Notes: generated from the sequence alone by a model not told the origin. A stretch of DNA of 64,000 nucleotides from Aquificota bacterium (GCA_030549905.1 JAUQQK010000001.1:163331-227330); one strand, 5' to 3'; positions 22,526-32,269 are shown, counted from the first letter of the stretch. Translations and numbers: made by a program.

Positions 22526-23268
22526 TTTTTGACCTTTTCCTTTCCAGCCTACTGTTATGTTTCTCCCTTGTGGGCATTCACGCCTATTTTGGAAGGCATA
22601 TCATAAAAAGGGGTATAGTTTTTGCAGACATTGCGGTGGCTCAATTTTCAGGTCTTGGCATAGCCCTTTCCTTAACCTTTTTTCACGAAGAGTGGGCATA
22701 CTATCTTTCCCTGACCCTTGCCCTTCTCTCCAGCCTGCTTATAGCCTTCTCCCAGAGGCTAAGTGCTTATTCAGAAGCCTTTATAGGTCTTCTCTATGCC
22801 CTTGGCTTTTCCGCCACCGTCTTAGTACTTTCCCTCTCAGCCCATGGTATGGAAGAGTTCAAAAGACTTACTGCAGGAGACCTTCTTTTTGTGCCTGTGC
22901 ATGAAGTTATAAAGGCATGCCTTTTTTACGCCTTTGTGGGTCTTCTCCTGCATATGAGAGAACTTTTTCTAAAGGGCTTTTTAAAAGAGCTAAGCTTTTT
23001 TATACTTTTTTCTCTCACCCTTACAAGCTCTGTGAAGCTGGCGGGTATTTTAGTGGTCTTTTCTCTCCTGCTGGCTCCTGCCCTTTTCTCTATTCTTTTA
23101 GAAAAGGGTCTTTTCACTGCATGGCTTTGGGGCACCTTCTGGAGCTTCCTGGGTATTGTTCTATCCTTTAAGTTTGACCTTCCTACAGGCTACACGGTTG
23201 CCTTCCTGCAGGCTCTTTCTACAGGCTTTGTTTTCTGTCTAAAGATGGTTAAAAAAGGCTATTCTTGA
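22522..23268 (+). CDS. Metal ABC transporter permease (ZnuB-like)
   Basis: A 248-residue integral membrane protein of the ABC-3 family with about eight helices. Family motifs: 'GRHIIKRGIVFADIAVAQFSGLG' and 'LAGILVVFSLLLAPAL'. It forms the channel for the ZnuA-like protein. No ATP-binding subunit is encoded on either side; the next gene, purA, is convergent two bases away. The ATPase must be elsewhere or shared. Confidence 0.85.
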   Translation: MIFDLFLSSLLLCFSLVGIHAYFGRHIIKRGIVFADIAVAQFSGLGIALSLTFFHEEWAYYLSLTLALLSSLLIAFSQRLSAYSEAFIGLLYALGFSATVLVLSLSAHGMEEFKRLTAGDLLFVPVHEVIKACLFYAFVGLLLHMRELFLKGFLKELSFFILFSLTLTSSVKLAGILVVFSLLLAPALFSILLEKGLFTAWLWGTFWSFLGIVLSFKFDLPTGYTVAFLQALSTGFVFCLKMVKKGYS

Positions 23269-23269
23269 A

Positions 23270-24565
23270 CTAACCGCCAGCTTTTGCATAAACCCTTTCA
23301 AACCAGAAATACTCCTCCCTCTCAGGACCCGTAGAAAGCATCACTATGGGCACCTTAAGGTATTCCTGTATAAACTCAAGGTATTCTATAGCTTCCTGCG
23401 GAAGCTCCTCTATGCTTCTTGCACCTTTTGTGCTCTTCGTCCAGCCTTTAAAGGTCTTATAAACTGGTTTTGCCTTTTCAAGCCAGCTGAGGCTTGCAGG
23501 AAAATGGTCTATCACCTTACCTTCCACCTCATAGGCTACACAGACCTTTACCTCCTCAAAGTGGTCTAACACATCAAGCTTTGTGAGGATAAGACCGTCA
23601 AGACCGTTTATATCCACCGCATGCTTCAGAGCCACAAGGTCAAGCCATCCACACCTTCTTGGTCTTCCTGTAGTAGCTCCATACTCTCCACCCTTCTGTC
23701 TTAAAAGCTCTCCAAGCTCGTTTTCAAGCTCTGTGGGAAAGGGTCCTTCTCCTACCCTTGTGGTGTATGCCTTGGAAACAGCCCAGAAATGAGCGTTGGA
23801 AAAGTATTTTGGCGGTAGCCCTGTGCCGTTTGAAAGCCCAAGGGCGGAGGCGTTTGAGGATGTCACATAGGGATAGGTGCCCATATCCACATCAAGAAGC
23901 GTCCCCTGAGCCCCTTCAAAAAGTACGTTTCTCTCAAAGCCCAGCAGGAACCTTGTGGCATCTACCACTCTGTCCTTTATCTTCTGGTAGTTTTCTAAGA
24001 GTTTCTCAAAGATTTCCTCCGCAGAAAGAGAATGGTTCTCACAATAAATCTTCTCGCACAGGTCCTTTACAAACTCTATGTTCTCCTTTATAAGCCTGTA
24101 GGTTCTGTCCCTGTCTTCAAGGTCGCAGACCCTTATACCTTTACGTCCGTATTTAAACATGTAAGAAGGACCTATGCCCCTCAGGGTGGTGCCTATCTTT
24201 CCTTTTCTTTCAAAAAGGGAGTCAAGAACCTTATGGTAAGGAAGCACCAAGTGTGCCCTGTCGCTTATGTAGAGCCTTTCCATTACTTTGAGCCCTCTCG
24301 CTTCAAGCTCCTCAATTTCTTTCACTAAAAGCTCCAGGTCCAGCACCATGCCCTGAGCCACTATGCCCCTTGTATGCTCATGAAGCATTCCTGTGGGAAG
24401 CAAATGCAAGACAAACTTTTGACCCTTTACCACCACCGTATGCCCTGCATTGCTACCCCCCTGATATCTAACTACCGCCGAAAAGTCTTTGGACAGGAGG
24501 TCCACCACCTTACCCTTTCCTTCATCACCCCACTGGGCACCAAGCACCACCAGGTCCTTCTTCAT
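23270..24565 (-). CDS. purA: Adenylosuccinate synthetase
   Basis: A 431-residue PurA. It shows the N-terminal 'GAQWGDEGKGKVVD' GTP/IMP loop, 'SNAGHT', 'RGIGPSYMFK', 'FEGAQGTLLD' and the C-terminal 'TTGRPRRCGWLD' and 'STGPE' motifs. It catalyses GTP-dependent joining of IMP and aspartate, the first step to AMP. Overlaps hflX by 4 bases, forming the operon hfq-hflX-purA. Confidence 0.97.
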   Translation of the reverse strand: MKKDLVVLGAQWGDEGKGKVVDLLSKDFSAVVRYQGGSNAGHTVVVKGQKFVLHLLPTGMLHEHTRGIVAQGMVLDLELLVKEIEELEARGLKVMERLYISDRAHLVLPYHKVLDSLFERKGKIGTTLRGIGPSYMFKYGRKGIRVCDLEDRDRTYRLIKENIEFVKDLCEKIYCENHSLSAEEIFEKLLENYQKIKDRVVDATRFLLGFERNVLFEGAQGTLLDVDMGTYPYVTSSNASALGLSNGTGLPPKYFSNAHFWAVSKAYTTRVGEGPFPTELENELGELLRQKGGEYGATTGRPRRCGWLDLVALKHAVDINGLDGLILTKLDVLDHFEEVKVCVAYEVEGKVIDHFPASLSWLEKAKPVYKTFKGWTKSTKGARSIEELPQEAIEYLEFIQEYLKVPIVMLSTGPEREEYFWFERVYAKAGG

Positions 24566-25668
24566 CTTTCCACCTCTTGAAGTTCTTCCACCATCTGCCT
24601 TATGGCTGTCAAAAGCTCCTTTATACCCCAGCCCTTTTGGGCGGATACTACCACAGCCCTGCCTTCCATAAAGGCTGGTTCTGTAAGATACTTGATATCT
24701 TCCTCCCTTTCTACTACCCTATCAGCCTTGTTGAAAACATATATGACGGGCTTTGTATCTGCGGAAAGGTCTTTTAGCACTTCCTGGACTACCTTTACCT
24801 TTTCAAGCCACCTTTTATCGGATATGTCTATAACATGCAGTATTATGTCCGCCTCCTGCACCTCCTCAAGGGTAGCCTTAAAGGATTCTATGAGCTCGGG
24901 AGGAAGCTTTCTTATAAAACCCACCGTGTCGGTTATTAATATTTTTATGTCCGGGAATAGAAATCTGGCGGAGGTTTTTGTGTCAAGGGTTGCAAAGGGC
25001 ATGTCCGCCACAAAGGTATCCCTGCCTGTAAGCACTCTTAAAAGGCTGGACTTTCCCACATTGGTGTATCCCACAAGGGCTACCTTCACCACTTTCAACT
25101 CACCAGAGCTTTCCCTTTTTTTCCTTTGCTCCCTTCTCTGTCTTTTTATGTCTTCAAGCTCCTCCTTTATCTGCTGAATCCTCTTCTTAATCCACCTCCT
25201 TCTTATCTCCGCCTCCTGCTCACCCGGACCCCTTGTTCCCACACCACCACCAAGCCTTGAAAGCTCCTTTCCCCTTCCGTATAGCCTTGGCAGTTCATAA
25301 GTAAGCTTTGCCAGCTCCACCTGAAGCTTTGCGGTCTTAGAACGCACCCTCCTTGAGAATATCTCAAGCACCAAGTCAGCCCTGTCCATAACCCTCTTAC
25401 CTATTGCCTTTTCAAGGTTTGCCACCTGAGAGGGGTTCAAAAAGGCATCAAATATCACCACATCAGCGCCAGTTCCCTCAGCCACCTGTCTTATTTCCTC
25501 CACCTTTCCCGCACCCACATAGTATTTAGGGTCTGGAGAGGTCCTTTTTTGGAGTATGTAGCCTATTGAATTCCCCCCCACCGCCCTTACAAGCTCCTTC
25601 AGTTCCTCAAGGGATTCTCTTACTTCCTCTTTACCACCCTCAATAAGCCCAACTAAAAGCCCTTTCAT
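24562..25668 (-). CDS. hflX: Ribosome-associated GTPase HflX
   Basis: A 368-residue GTPase: an N-terminal HflX domain ('YYVGAGKVEEI', 'FDAFLNPSQVANLEKA'), a coiled linker with 'GVGTRGPGEQEAEIRRR', then the G domain with 'GYTNVGKSSLL' (G1), 'DTVGFI' (G3) and 'NKAD' (G4). HflX splits or rescues stalled ribosomes, especially in heat stress. The hfq-hflX order is classic. It abuts hfq by one base of overlap. Confidence 0.96.
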   Translation of the reverse strand: MKGLLVGLIEGGKEEVRESLEELKELVRAVGGNSIGYILQKRTSPDPKYYVGAGKVEEIRQVAEGTGADVVIFDAFLNPSQVANLEKAIGKRVMDRADLVLEIFSRRVRSKTAKLQVELAKLTYELPRLYGRGKELSRLGGGVGTRGPGEQEAEIRRRWIKKRIQQIKEELEDIKRQRREQRKKRESSGELKVVKVALVGYTNVGKSSLLRVLTGRDTFVADMPFATLDTKTSARFLFPDIKILITDTVGFIRKLPPELIESFKATLEEVQEADIILHVIDISDKRWLEKVKVVQEVLKDLSADTKPVIYVFNKADRVVEREEDIKYLTEPAFMEGRAVVVSAQKGWGIKELLTAIRQMVEELQEVER

Positions 25669-25877
25669 TAACCTCCTTGCACTATGGTGCTTATGGCATG
25701 CTTGTATATGAGGTTAGGTTCCCCTTCCACTTCTAGAAGAACCGTGTATTTGTCATGGTCTAATACCTTGCCAGTAATTCTGTTGCCCCTTGTCAGAAAT
25801 ATGGTTGCGGTTGCACCCTTCCTTTTCAGCTCCTCTATGTACTCATCCTGCACGTTTGTGTTCTTTTCCATAAACAT
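25668..25877 (-). CDS. hfq: RNA chaperone Hfq
   Basis: A 69-residue Hfq. The Sm1 region ends in 'GKVLDHDKYTVLLE' and the Sm2 motif 'YKHAIST' is intact. The N-terminal helix is longer and more charged than in Hfq from E. coli. It should form hexameric rings that match sRNA to mRNA. The ATG follows GGAGG by 7 bases. Upstream on the minus strand lies TATAAT (25897-25902), with a TTGACT at a short 14-base spacing. Confidence 0.93.
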   Translation of the reverse strand: MFMEKNTNVQDEYIEELKRKGATATIFLTRGNRITGKVLDHDKYTVLLEVEGEPNLIYKHAISTIVQGG

Positions 25878-25896
25878 GCCAGCACCTCCAGAATAA

Positions 25897-25933
25897 ATTA
25901 TAACCCTTCTTCATACAGTCAACTCCTTAAAAT
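25897..25933. promoter_or_regulatory. Divergent promoters for hfq and nadE
   Basis: Minus strand: TATAAT at 25897-25902 for hfq, giving a short leader with a Shine-Dalgarno. Plus strand: TAAAAT at 25928-25933, ending 8 bases before the nadE ATG with no Shine-Dalgarno. The whole intergenic region is 64 bases. Confidence 0.5.
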
Positions 25934-25941
25934 ATTATGCC

Positions 25942-27624
25942 ATGCACTTAAACATTACAATAGCTCAACTTAACTTTAAGGTAGGAGACATCATAAAAAA
26001 CCTTCAAAAGGTAAAAGAGGCTTGGGAAAGTTCAGACAAGAAAAGCCATCTTGTGGTCTTTCCAGAGCTTGCCATAAGCGGTTATCCTCCGGAAGACCTG
26101 CTTCTCAGACTGGATTTTTTAAAGGCTTGCAATAAAGCTCTAAAAGAGCTGGAAGAATTTTCTGCAAAGCTAAGCTCCATAGCGGTGGTGGGAACGCCTT
26201 ACTGGGACGGAGACCTATACAATGCCCTTGTCCTGATAGGTGGCGGAAGGCTTCTGGGCGTATATAAGAAGACTTATCTTCCCAACTATTCGGTCTTTGA
26301 CGAGAAGAGATACTTCAGGAAAGGCAATGAGGGGCTTGTTTTAAGCACGGGCTTCTGCAGGGTTGGCTTTTCCATATGTGAAGACATATGGCATCCAGAT
26401 GGCTGGGAAAGGAGCTATGCCCTTGCAGGCTGTGAGGTGCTCATAAACATAAACGCCTCCCCATACTACTCTGGAAAGTATGGATTTAAAGAAAGCTTCC
26501 TGAAAGCTCGTGCTCAGGACAATATAGCCTATGTGGTCTATGCAAACCTTGTGGGTGGTCAGGACGAGCTTGTTTTTGATGGAAGAAGCCTTGTGATAGA
26601 CCCTGAGGGAAAGCTCGTGGCAAGGGCAAAAGCCTTTGAAGAGGACCTTATCTCTGTAAGCCTGCCGGTGGAAAGAATAAGAAGGAAAAGACTTTTAGAC
26701 ATAAGGCTCAGAGAAAGGGAAGCTCCCGCTAACATAAAAGAGGTTCATGTGGAGCTTAAAGAAAAGCCTGAAATATCTCCGAGGATTGAAGAAAGTCCAG
26801 AGGGTGAAGAAGAACTTTACAGGGCTCTTGCCCTTTCTCTTAAAGACTATGCGGAGAAAAACTCCTTTGAAAAAGTGGTGCTTGGGCTTTCAGGAGGGAT
26901 AGACTCTTCGCTGGTTGCCTGTCTTGCGGTGGATGCCCTCGGAAGAGATAGGGTTGTCGGTGTTTTTATGCCTTCCGAATTTACCTCAAGGGAAAGTGAG
27001 GAGGATGTGAAGGAACTTGCCAAAAACCTTGGTATAGAGCTTGTTGTTTATCCTATAAAAGAGCCATACGGTGCTTTTCTTAAACTTTTAGCTTCTGAAA
27101 GCCTGACTGTGGCTGAAGAAAACCTGCAGGCACGTCTTAGGGCAAACATACTCTTTTACCTTTCTAACAGATATGGCTGGCTTGTGCTCTCTACCTCCAA
27201 TAAGAGCGAATCCGCCGTTGGATACACTACCATCTACGGGGACATGGCGGGAGGCTTTGCACCCATAAAGGACCTGTATAAGGGGCAGGTCTATAGCCTT
27301 GCAAGGTATAGAAATTCCATAAGCCCTGTGATACCTGAAAGGGTCTTTGAAAGACCACCCTCCGCTGAGCTAAGACCGAACCAAACAGACCAAGACACAC
27401 TACCACCCTATGAGCTCTTAGACAGAATACTACAGCTTCACATAGAGGAAGGTCTCAGCTACGAGGAGCTCCTTCAGGAAGGCTTTGAGGAGGAAGTGGT
27501 TCAAAGGATACTTAGAATGGTAAAGTCCGCCGAATACAAAAGAAGGCAGGCACCGGTGGGACCCAAAGTTTCAAAGAGAGCCTTCGGGAAGGACTGGAGG
27601 ATGCCCATAACCGGCTACTACTGA
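25942..27624 (+). CDS. nadE: Glutamine-dependent NAD+ synthetase
   Basis: A 560-residue two-domain enzyme. The N-terminal nitrilase domain (1 to about 260) has the Glu ('VVFPELAISGYPPED'), Lys ('YKKTYLPNY') and Cys ('SICEDIWHPDGW') triad that frees ammonia from glutamine. The C-terminal synthetase has the PP-loop 'LSGGIDSSL' and 'TSNKSE'. It makes NAD from nicotinate adenine dinucleotide. Leaderless-type start. Overlaps the convergent cytochrome gene by 7 bases. Confidence 0.96.
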   Translation: MHLNITIAQLNFKVGDIIKNLQKVKEAWESSDKKSHLVVFPELAISGYPPEDLLLRLDFLKACNKALKELEEFSAKLSSIAVVGTPYWDGDLYNALVLIGGGRLLGVYKKTYLPNYSVFDEKRYFRKGNEGLVLSTGFCRVGFSICEDIWHPDGWERSYALAGCEVLININASPYYSGKYGFKESFLKARAQDNIAYVVYANLVGGQDELVFDGRSLVIDPEGKLVARAKAFEEDLISVSLPVERIRRKRLLDIRLREREAPANIKEVHVELKEKPEISPRIEESPEGEEELYRALALSLKDYAEKNSFEKVVLGLSGGIDSSLVACLAVDALGRDRVVGVFMPSEFTSRESEEDVKELAKNLGIELVVYPIKEPYGAFLKLLASESLTVAEENLQARLRANILFYLSNRYGWLVLSTSNKSESAVGYTTIYGDMAGGFAPIKDLYKGQVYSLARYRNSISPVIPERVFERPPSAELRPNQTDQDTLPPYELLDRILQLHIEEGLSYEELLQEGFEEEVVQRILRMVKSAEYKRRQAPVGPKVSKRAFGKDWRMPITGYY

Positions 27625-27875
27625 AGTCCTGCCAGCCACCTGCTAACAAGCTCTATCTCCATCTGAGAAAGCCCTTTGCCCCATGGGCAATTTCGGGCAA
27701 GCTCCATTACAGCCTCTGGTTTTCCCTTATACTTTTGTTTTAAGTAGCTCAAAGGCTTTTTTGAGCCTTCCAGATGGCATCTCTGACAGGAGTTTTTGAA
27801 TATAAGCTCACCTTCAGAGGCTGAAGCTAAGGCTAAGGAAAATAAAAGTCCTAAAACGGAGATAAAAACCCTCAT
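27618..27875 (-). CDS. Small periplasmic c-type cytochrome
   Basis: An 85-residue protein from ATG 27875, chosen because AGGAGG lies 6 bases upstream and the signal peptide then begins at once; the frame is open upstream but this is not needed. After the signal ('SLALASASEGE') comes one heme motif 'CQRCH', and an 'MEIELVSRWL' helix; a Met in 'LSQMEIE' is a candidate axial ligand. It is a single-heme monoheme cytochrome of about 7 kDa mature size. Electron partners unknown; it stands between nadE and argD on the opposite strand. Confidence 0.8.
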   Translation of the reverse strand: MRVFISVLGLLFSLALASASEGELIFKNSCQRCHLEGSKKPLSYLKQKYKGKPEAVMELARNCPWGKGLSQMEIELVSRWLAGLQ

Positions 27876-27937
27876 ACCGCACCTCCTACAGTAAAGTCTG
27901 CTACTGCAGGGCTGTTTTTCCATGAGGCTTGTCAGCT

Positions 27938-27943
27938 TATAAT
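27938..27943 (+). promoter_or_regulatory. argD -10 box
   Basis: A perfect TATAAT that ends 8 bases before the argD ATG at 27952. No Shine-Dalgarno lies in the gap, so the message is probably leaderless. No good -35 is visible. Confidence 0.5.
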
Positions 27944-27951
27944 AGTTAGCC

Positions 27952-29079
27952 ATGTTCTTGATGGAAACCTACAAAAGACTGCCAGTAAAGTTTGTAAGGG
28001 GCGAGGGAGTATATCTGTATGACGAAAAGGGCAAAAGGTATCTGGACTTCCTTTCTGGCATTGCGGTAAATTCCTTGGGCTATGGAGACCCTGAGCTCAC
28101 AGAAGCTATATGCAGGCAGGCTAAGGAGCTACTGCATGTCTCAAACCTTTTTGAAAATCCATGGCAGGAAGAACTTGCCCGTGAGCTTGTGAAACATTTC
28201 TGGACGGAGGGTAGGGTCTTTTTCTGCAACAGCGGGGCGGAGGCAAACGAGGGTGCCATAAAGCTGGCAAGAAGGTATTTCTACGAAAGAGGAGAAAAGA
28301 GGTACAGGCTTATTACCTTCTATAAAGGCTTTCATGGAAGAACTTATGGAAGCATGTCCGCTACCGCTCAGGAGAAAATCCAGAAGGGCTTTGAGCCTCT
28401 TTTAGAGGGCTTTGACTATGCGGAGCTAAACAACTTTGATTCTGTGCTTAAAGCCCTAAAAAAAGAAACCGCTGGCATTATGCTTGAGGTTATTCAGGGA
28501 GAAGGTGGTATAAACGAGGCGGAGGCAGAGTTCCTTCAAAAGGTTCAGGACCTATGCAGGAAGGAAGGACTTCTATTGATAATTGACGAAGTGCAGACAG
28601 GAATAGGAAGGACTGGCAAGTTCTACGCTTACCGGCATTTTGGTCTTGAGCCAGACATTATAACCCTTGCAAAAGGTCTGGGCGGTGGTGTGCCCGTAGG
28701 GGCTATTGTTGCAAGAAAAGAGGTCTCTGAGGCTTTCAAGGAAGGTTCCCATGGTTCCACCTTTGGAGGGAATGCCCTTGCCTGCAGGGCTGGGCTTGTG
28801 GTGGTAAAAAGGGTAGAAGGACTACTTCCTCATATTGAAAGGGTAGGAGAGTATTTTAGACAAAAATTAGAAGAGCTAAAAGCTGGCAAGGTTAAGGGAA
28901 GGGGTCTTATGCTGGGGCTTGAGTTAGAAAGAGACTGCTCTCAAATAGTGCTTAGAGCTCTTGAAGAAGGTCTTGTGATAAACTGCACAGCACAGAGGGT
29001 TTTGAGATTTTTGCCACCCCTTGTGGTGGAAGAAAAGCATGTGGAGGAGGCTATAGATATACTGAGGAGAGTCCTATAA
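27952..29079 (+). CDS. argD: Acetylornithine aminotransferase
   Basis: A 375-residue class III PLP aminotransferase: 'FLSGIAVNSLGY', 'FFCNSGAEANEGAIKLAR', 'DEVQTGIGRTGKFYA' and the PLP lysine in 'ITLAKGLGGGVP'. It interconverts N-acetylornithine and N-acetylglutamate semialdehyde in arginine synthesis and may also serve lysine synthesis. A second in-frame ATG at residue 4 is possible. It overlaps convergent folD by 6 bases. Confidence 0.92.
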   Translation: MFLMETYKRLPVKFVRGEGVYLYDEKGKRYLDFLSGIAVNSLGYGDPELTEAICRQAKELLHVSNLFENPWQEELARELVKHFWTEGRVFFCNSGAEANEGAIKLARRYFYERGEKRYRLITFYKGFHGRTYGSMSATAQEKIQKGFEPLLEGFDYAELNNFDSVLKALKKETAGIMLEVIQGEGGINEAEAEFLQKVQDLCRKEGLLLIIDEVQTGIGRTGKFYAYRHFGLEPDIITLAKGLGGGVPVGAIVARKEVSEAFKEGSHGSTFGGNALACRAGLVVVKRVEGLLPHIERVGEYFRQKLEELKAGKVKGRGLMLGLELERDCSQIVLRALEEGLVINCTAQRVLRFLPPLVVEEKHVEEAIDILRRVL

Positions 29080-29946
29080 GCCCATGTTTCTTCTGTAGGC
29101 CTTTAGAGTGTTTAGAAGCAAGGCTGTCACCGTCATAGGTCCAACGCCGCCTGGCACGGGTGTTATGGCAAAAGCCTTTTCTTTTACTTCTTCAAAATCC
29201 ACGTCCCCTACAATCCTGTCTCCTACCCTGCTTATGCCCACATCTACCACCACAGCCCCTTCCTTTACCATATTAGCTTTTATAAGATGCGGTACGCCGG
29301 TAGCTGATATAAGAATGTCCGCCCTTTTCGTGTATTCGCTTATATCTTTTGTATGTATATGACACACGCTTACAGTAGCATCCCTCCAGAGCATAAGAAG
29401 GCTTAAAGGTCTTCCCACTATAAAACCCGCACCCACAATGACTACATCTTTGCCTTTTAGTTCAACACCGTAGTGATTTAAGAGTATATCAATGCCTAAG
29501 GGCGTGCAGGGTATAAAGCCATCCTCAAGCCTTGCCACCAGCCTTCCCATGTTTTCTGGATGGAAGCCGTCCACGTCCTTCTTAGGGCTTATGGCAAGAA
29601 TCACTTCCTGTTGAGGTATGTGCGGTGGCAAAGGCAATTGCACGAGAATGCCATCTACTTCTTCATCAGCATTGAGCTGGGCTATCAGCTCTAAAAGTTC
29701 CTGCAGGGTAGTATTGTAAGGAAGCTCGTAAGACAAAGACCTTATACCCACCTTCTGACAGGCTTTCTTCTTGTTGCCCACATAAACCTTACTGGCTGGG
29801 TCTTCACCCACCAGCACTACTGCCAGCGTTGGTGGCCTGAAACCCCTTGAGGTATATTCCTCTATCTCCTCAGATATCCTACCTCTTATACTTTCCGAGA
29901 GAGCCTTGCCATCAAGCAACAGGGGCATCTTCAGAGCCTTTTCCAT
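29074..29946 (-). CDS. folD: Methylenetetrahydrofolate dehydrogenase / cyclohydrolase FolD
   Basis: A 290-residue bifunctional enzyme: '[23 protein letters not shown]' (catalytic Lys region), 'QLPLPPHI', '[14 protein letters not shown]', the NADP-binding '[14 protein letters not shown]' and C-terminal '[18 protein letters not shown]'. In the GAGFIVGRP segment Ala replaces the usual Arg of GRSxxVG. The ATG at 29946 overlaps cysS by 16 bases; a second ATG at 29928 is possible. It interconverts folate one-carbon forms. Confidence 0.95.
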   Translation of the reverse strand: MEKALKMPLLLDGKALSESIRGRISEEIEEYTSRGFRPPTLAVVLVGEDPASKVYVGNKKKACQKVGIRSLSYELPYNTTLQELLELIAQLNADEEVDGILVQLPLPPHIPQQEVILAISPKKDVDGFHPENMGRLVARLEDGFIPCTPLGIDILLNHYGVELKGKDVVIVGAGFIVGRPLSLLMLWRDATVSVCHIHTKDISEYTKRADILISATGVPHLIKANMVKEGAVVVDVGISRVGDRIVGDVDFEEVKEKAFAITPVPGGVGPMTVTALLLNTLKAYRRNMGL

Positions 29947-31403
29947 TTTGTTCCTGCGGGCGTGTCTTCAAGCGCTATGCCAAGCTCTTTTAACCTTTCC
30001 CTTATGTGGTCTGCAATCTGAAAGACCTTTTCCTTCCTTGCCATGTTTCTTACCTCTATAAGAAGCTCCAGGAGCCTCTCGTCAACCACCTGAGCTGGTG
30101 CCAGCTCACGCTCAACTACTCTTCTTACCTCACACTCGGGCTTGTAATCCTCTAAAAGACCAAACACTCCGCGCAGGTTCTTTATCAGGGAATTTACTCC
30201 AAACTCGTAGGCGGAAAGGGCACTTCTGGACACTTTGCCTTCAGAAAAGGCAATGTTTTTTATCTTGTTTAGCTCGCTCACAAGGTTATATACGCTTGCC
30301 AGAGCCTGTGGCGTGTTAAAGTCATCGCTCAGGGCTTTGAAAAATTCCTCCTCAAAGGTCTTGACCCTTTCAAAAAGAGGATGCGTGCCCTTCTCTTCAT
30401 ACTGAGGAAGCTTTTTAAGAAGCTCTAAGTCCTCCAGTGCGTTTATAAGCCTTTCATAAGCCCTTTTAGTTTCTTCCATCTTCTCCCAGGAAAAGTCAAG
30501 AGGGCTTCTGTAGTGGGTAAAAAGCACCAAAAGCCTGAGAATGTCAGGGTGGTACTTAGAATAAACCTCCTTCAGCGTTATGTAGTTGCCAAGGGACTTG
30601 GACATCTTCTGACCGCCAACGGTGACTAAGCCATTATGCACCCAGTATCGGGCAAAGGGCTTGCCCGTGAGGGCTTCCGCCTGAGCTATCTCGTTTTCAT
30701 GGTGAGGAAACACTAAATCAAGACCTCCTCCATGTATGTCTATGGTCTCACCCAGATGCTTGAATATCATGCCTACGCATTCCGTATGCCAGCCAGGTCT
30801 TCCAGGTCCCCAGGGGCTGTCCCAAGCAGGCTCTCCAGCCTTTGCGGACTTCCACAGGGCAAAGTCAAGGGGGTTCTTCTTCTTCTCAGAAGGTTCTATC
30901 CTTGCCCCAGCCTCCAGCTCCTCTATGTTTCTCTTTGAGAGCTTTCCATATTCAGGAAAGGCTAAAACGGAAAAATACACATCACCGCCCGACTCATAGG
31001 CATAGCCCTTTTCAATAAGACCCTTTATTACCTGAATTATTTCCTGTATGTGCTCTGTCACCCTTGGCTCCACATCCGCAGGCTTTACCCTTATCCTTTC
31101 CATGTCCTCATAGTAGCGGGCTATATACCTGTTTGCTATGGTCATAAAGTCGGTGCATTCCTGCCTTGCCCTGTTTATTATCTTGTCATCCACATCGGTA
31201 AAGTTGCGAACAAACCTTACCTTATAGCCAAGATGCTCAAGGAAACGCCTTAGCACATCAAAGACTATAAGGCTTCTTCCATGACCCACATGGGAGTCAT
31301 CGTAAACAGTAACCCCACATGTGTATATGAGCACCTTCGGAGGGTCTACAGGCACGAACTCCTCCACCCTGCCGGTGAGGGTGTTGTATATCCTCAGGCT
31401 CAT
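29931..31403 (-). CDS. cysS: Cysteinyl-tRNA synthetase
   Basis: A 490-residue class I synthetase. Zn ligand Cys in '[18 protein letters not shown]' (HIGH-like 'HVGH'), '[10 protein letters not shown]', '[13 protein letters not shown]', and the KMSKS motif as 'KMSKSLGN'. Length is usual. It starts without a Shine-Dalgarno: TAAAAT (31410-31415 on the minus strand) ends 6 bases before the ATG. The divergent accD gene starts only 29 bases away. Confidence 0.97.
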   Translation of the reverse strand: MSLRIYNTLTGRVEEFVPVDPPKVLIYTCGVTVYDDSHVGHGRSLIVFDVLRRFLEHLGYKVRFVRNFTDVDDKIINRARQECTDFMTIANRYIARYYEDMERIRVKPADVEPRVTEHIQEIIQVIKGLIEKGYAYESGGDVYFSVLAFPEYGKLSKRNIEELEAGARIEPSEKKKNPLDFALWKSAKAGEPAWDSPWGPGRPGWHTECVGMIFKHLGETIDIHGGGLDLVFPHHENEIAQAEALTGKPFARYWVHNGLVTVGGQKMSKSLGNYITLKEVYSKYHPDILRLLVLFTHYRSPLDFSWEKMEETKRAYERLINALEDLELLKKLPQYEEKGTHPLFERVKTFEEEFFKALSDDFNTPQALASVYNLVSELNKIKNIAFSEGKVSRSALSAYEFGVNSLIKNLRGVFGLLEDYKPECEVRRVVERELAPAQVVDERLLELLIEVRNMARKEKVFQIADHIRERLKELGIALEDTPAGTKWKRL

Positions 31404-31432
31404 AGTAGTATTTTAAGGTAAAATAGCCTAAG
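31404..31432. promoter_or_regulatory. 29-base divergent promoter between cysS and accD
   Basis: Two TAAAAT hexamers face outward: minus strand 31410-31415 (6 bases from the cysS ATG) and plus strand 31419-31424 (8 bases from the accD ATG). Any -35 contact must lie inside the other gene. Neither gene has a Shine-Dalgarno. Confidence 0.5.
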
Positions 31433-32269
31433 ATGGGTCTGTTAGATAGGTTTAGAAAAAGAGAAGAGAAAGAAGCCCTGTGGACCAAGTGCGAGAATTG
31501 TAAGTCCATCCTCTACATTCCTGAGCTGAGAGCAAACCTAAATGTATGCCCCAAGTGCCAGTATCACTTTAACCTGCCAGCAAAGGAAAGGCTTGGCTCG
31601 CTATTAGAGGAAGGCTACAAGCTTCTCTTTGAGGATATAAAGCCTGCGGACCCTCTCAACTTCAAGGACACAAAACCTTATAAGGAAAGGTTAAAGCAGG
31701 CTCAGGAGCAGACAGGTCTTACAGAAGCTATGCTGGTTGCGGAAGGACTGCTGAAAGACCTTCAAGTACTTATAGCGGTTATGGACTTTGGCTTTATAGG
31801 TGGCAGTATGGGCTCTGTGGTGGGAGAACGTTTTTACAGAGCCTGTAAGTATGCAAGTCAGAAGGGGCTTCCTTTGGTGGCGGTGATAACCTCGGGCGGT
31901 GCAAGGATGCAGGAGGGCATACTCTCCCTTATGCAGATGGCAAAAACCTCCATGGGCGTGGGCTACCTCAAGGAAAAGGGCATACCCTACATTACAGTCC
32001 TAACAGACCCAACAACTGGTGGAGTTTCCGCCAGCTTTGCCTTCCTTGGAGACATTATCATCGCAGAGCCAGGGGCTCTAATAGGCTTTGCAGGTCCAAG
32101 GGTTATAGAGCAGACGATAAAGCAGAAGCTTCCAGAAGGCTTTCAGAGAGCGGAGTTCCTGCTTGAAAAGGGTATGGTGGATATGGTGGTACATAGAAAG
32201 GAGCTAAAGGAAACTCTCCATCGACTGCTCCATATGGCTACCTACTGGAAAAGGTATGTGGAAGTTTGA
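31433..32269 (+). CDS. accD: Acetyl-CoA carboxylase carboxyltransferase subunit beta
   Basis: A 278-residue AccD. An N-terminal zinc ribbon has four cysteines ('KCENCKSIL' and 'VCPKCQYHF'), followed by the carboxyltransferase fold with 'GGSMGSVVGER', 'SGGARMQEG' and 'TTGGVSASFAFLGD', 'GFAGPRVIEQT'. It makes malonyl-CoA together with AccA, not in this window. Overlaps scpA by 14 bases. Confidence 0.96.
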   Translation: MGLLDRFRKREEKEALWTKCENCKSILYIPELRANLNVCPKCQYHFNLPAKERLGSLLEEGYKLLFEDIKPADPLNFKDTKPYKERLKQAQEQTGLTEAMLVAEGLLKDLQVLIAVMDFGFIGGSMGSVVGERFYRACKYASQKGLPLVAVITSGGARMQEGILSLMQMAKTSMGVGYLKEKGIPYITVLTDPTTGGVSASFAFLGDIIIAEPGALIGFAGPRVIEQTIKQKLPEGFQRAEFLLEKGMVDMVVHRKELKETLHRLLHMATYWKRYVEV

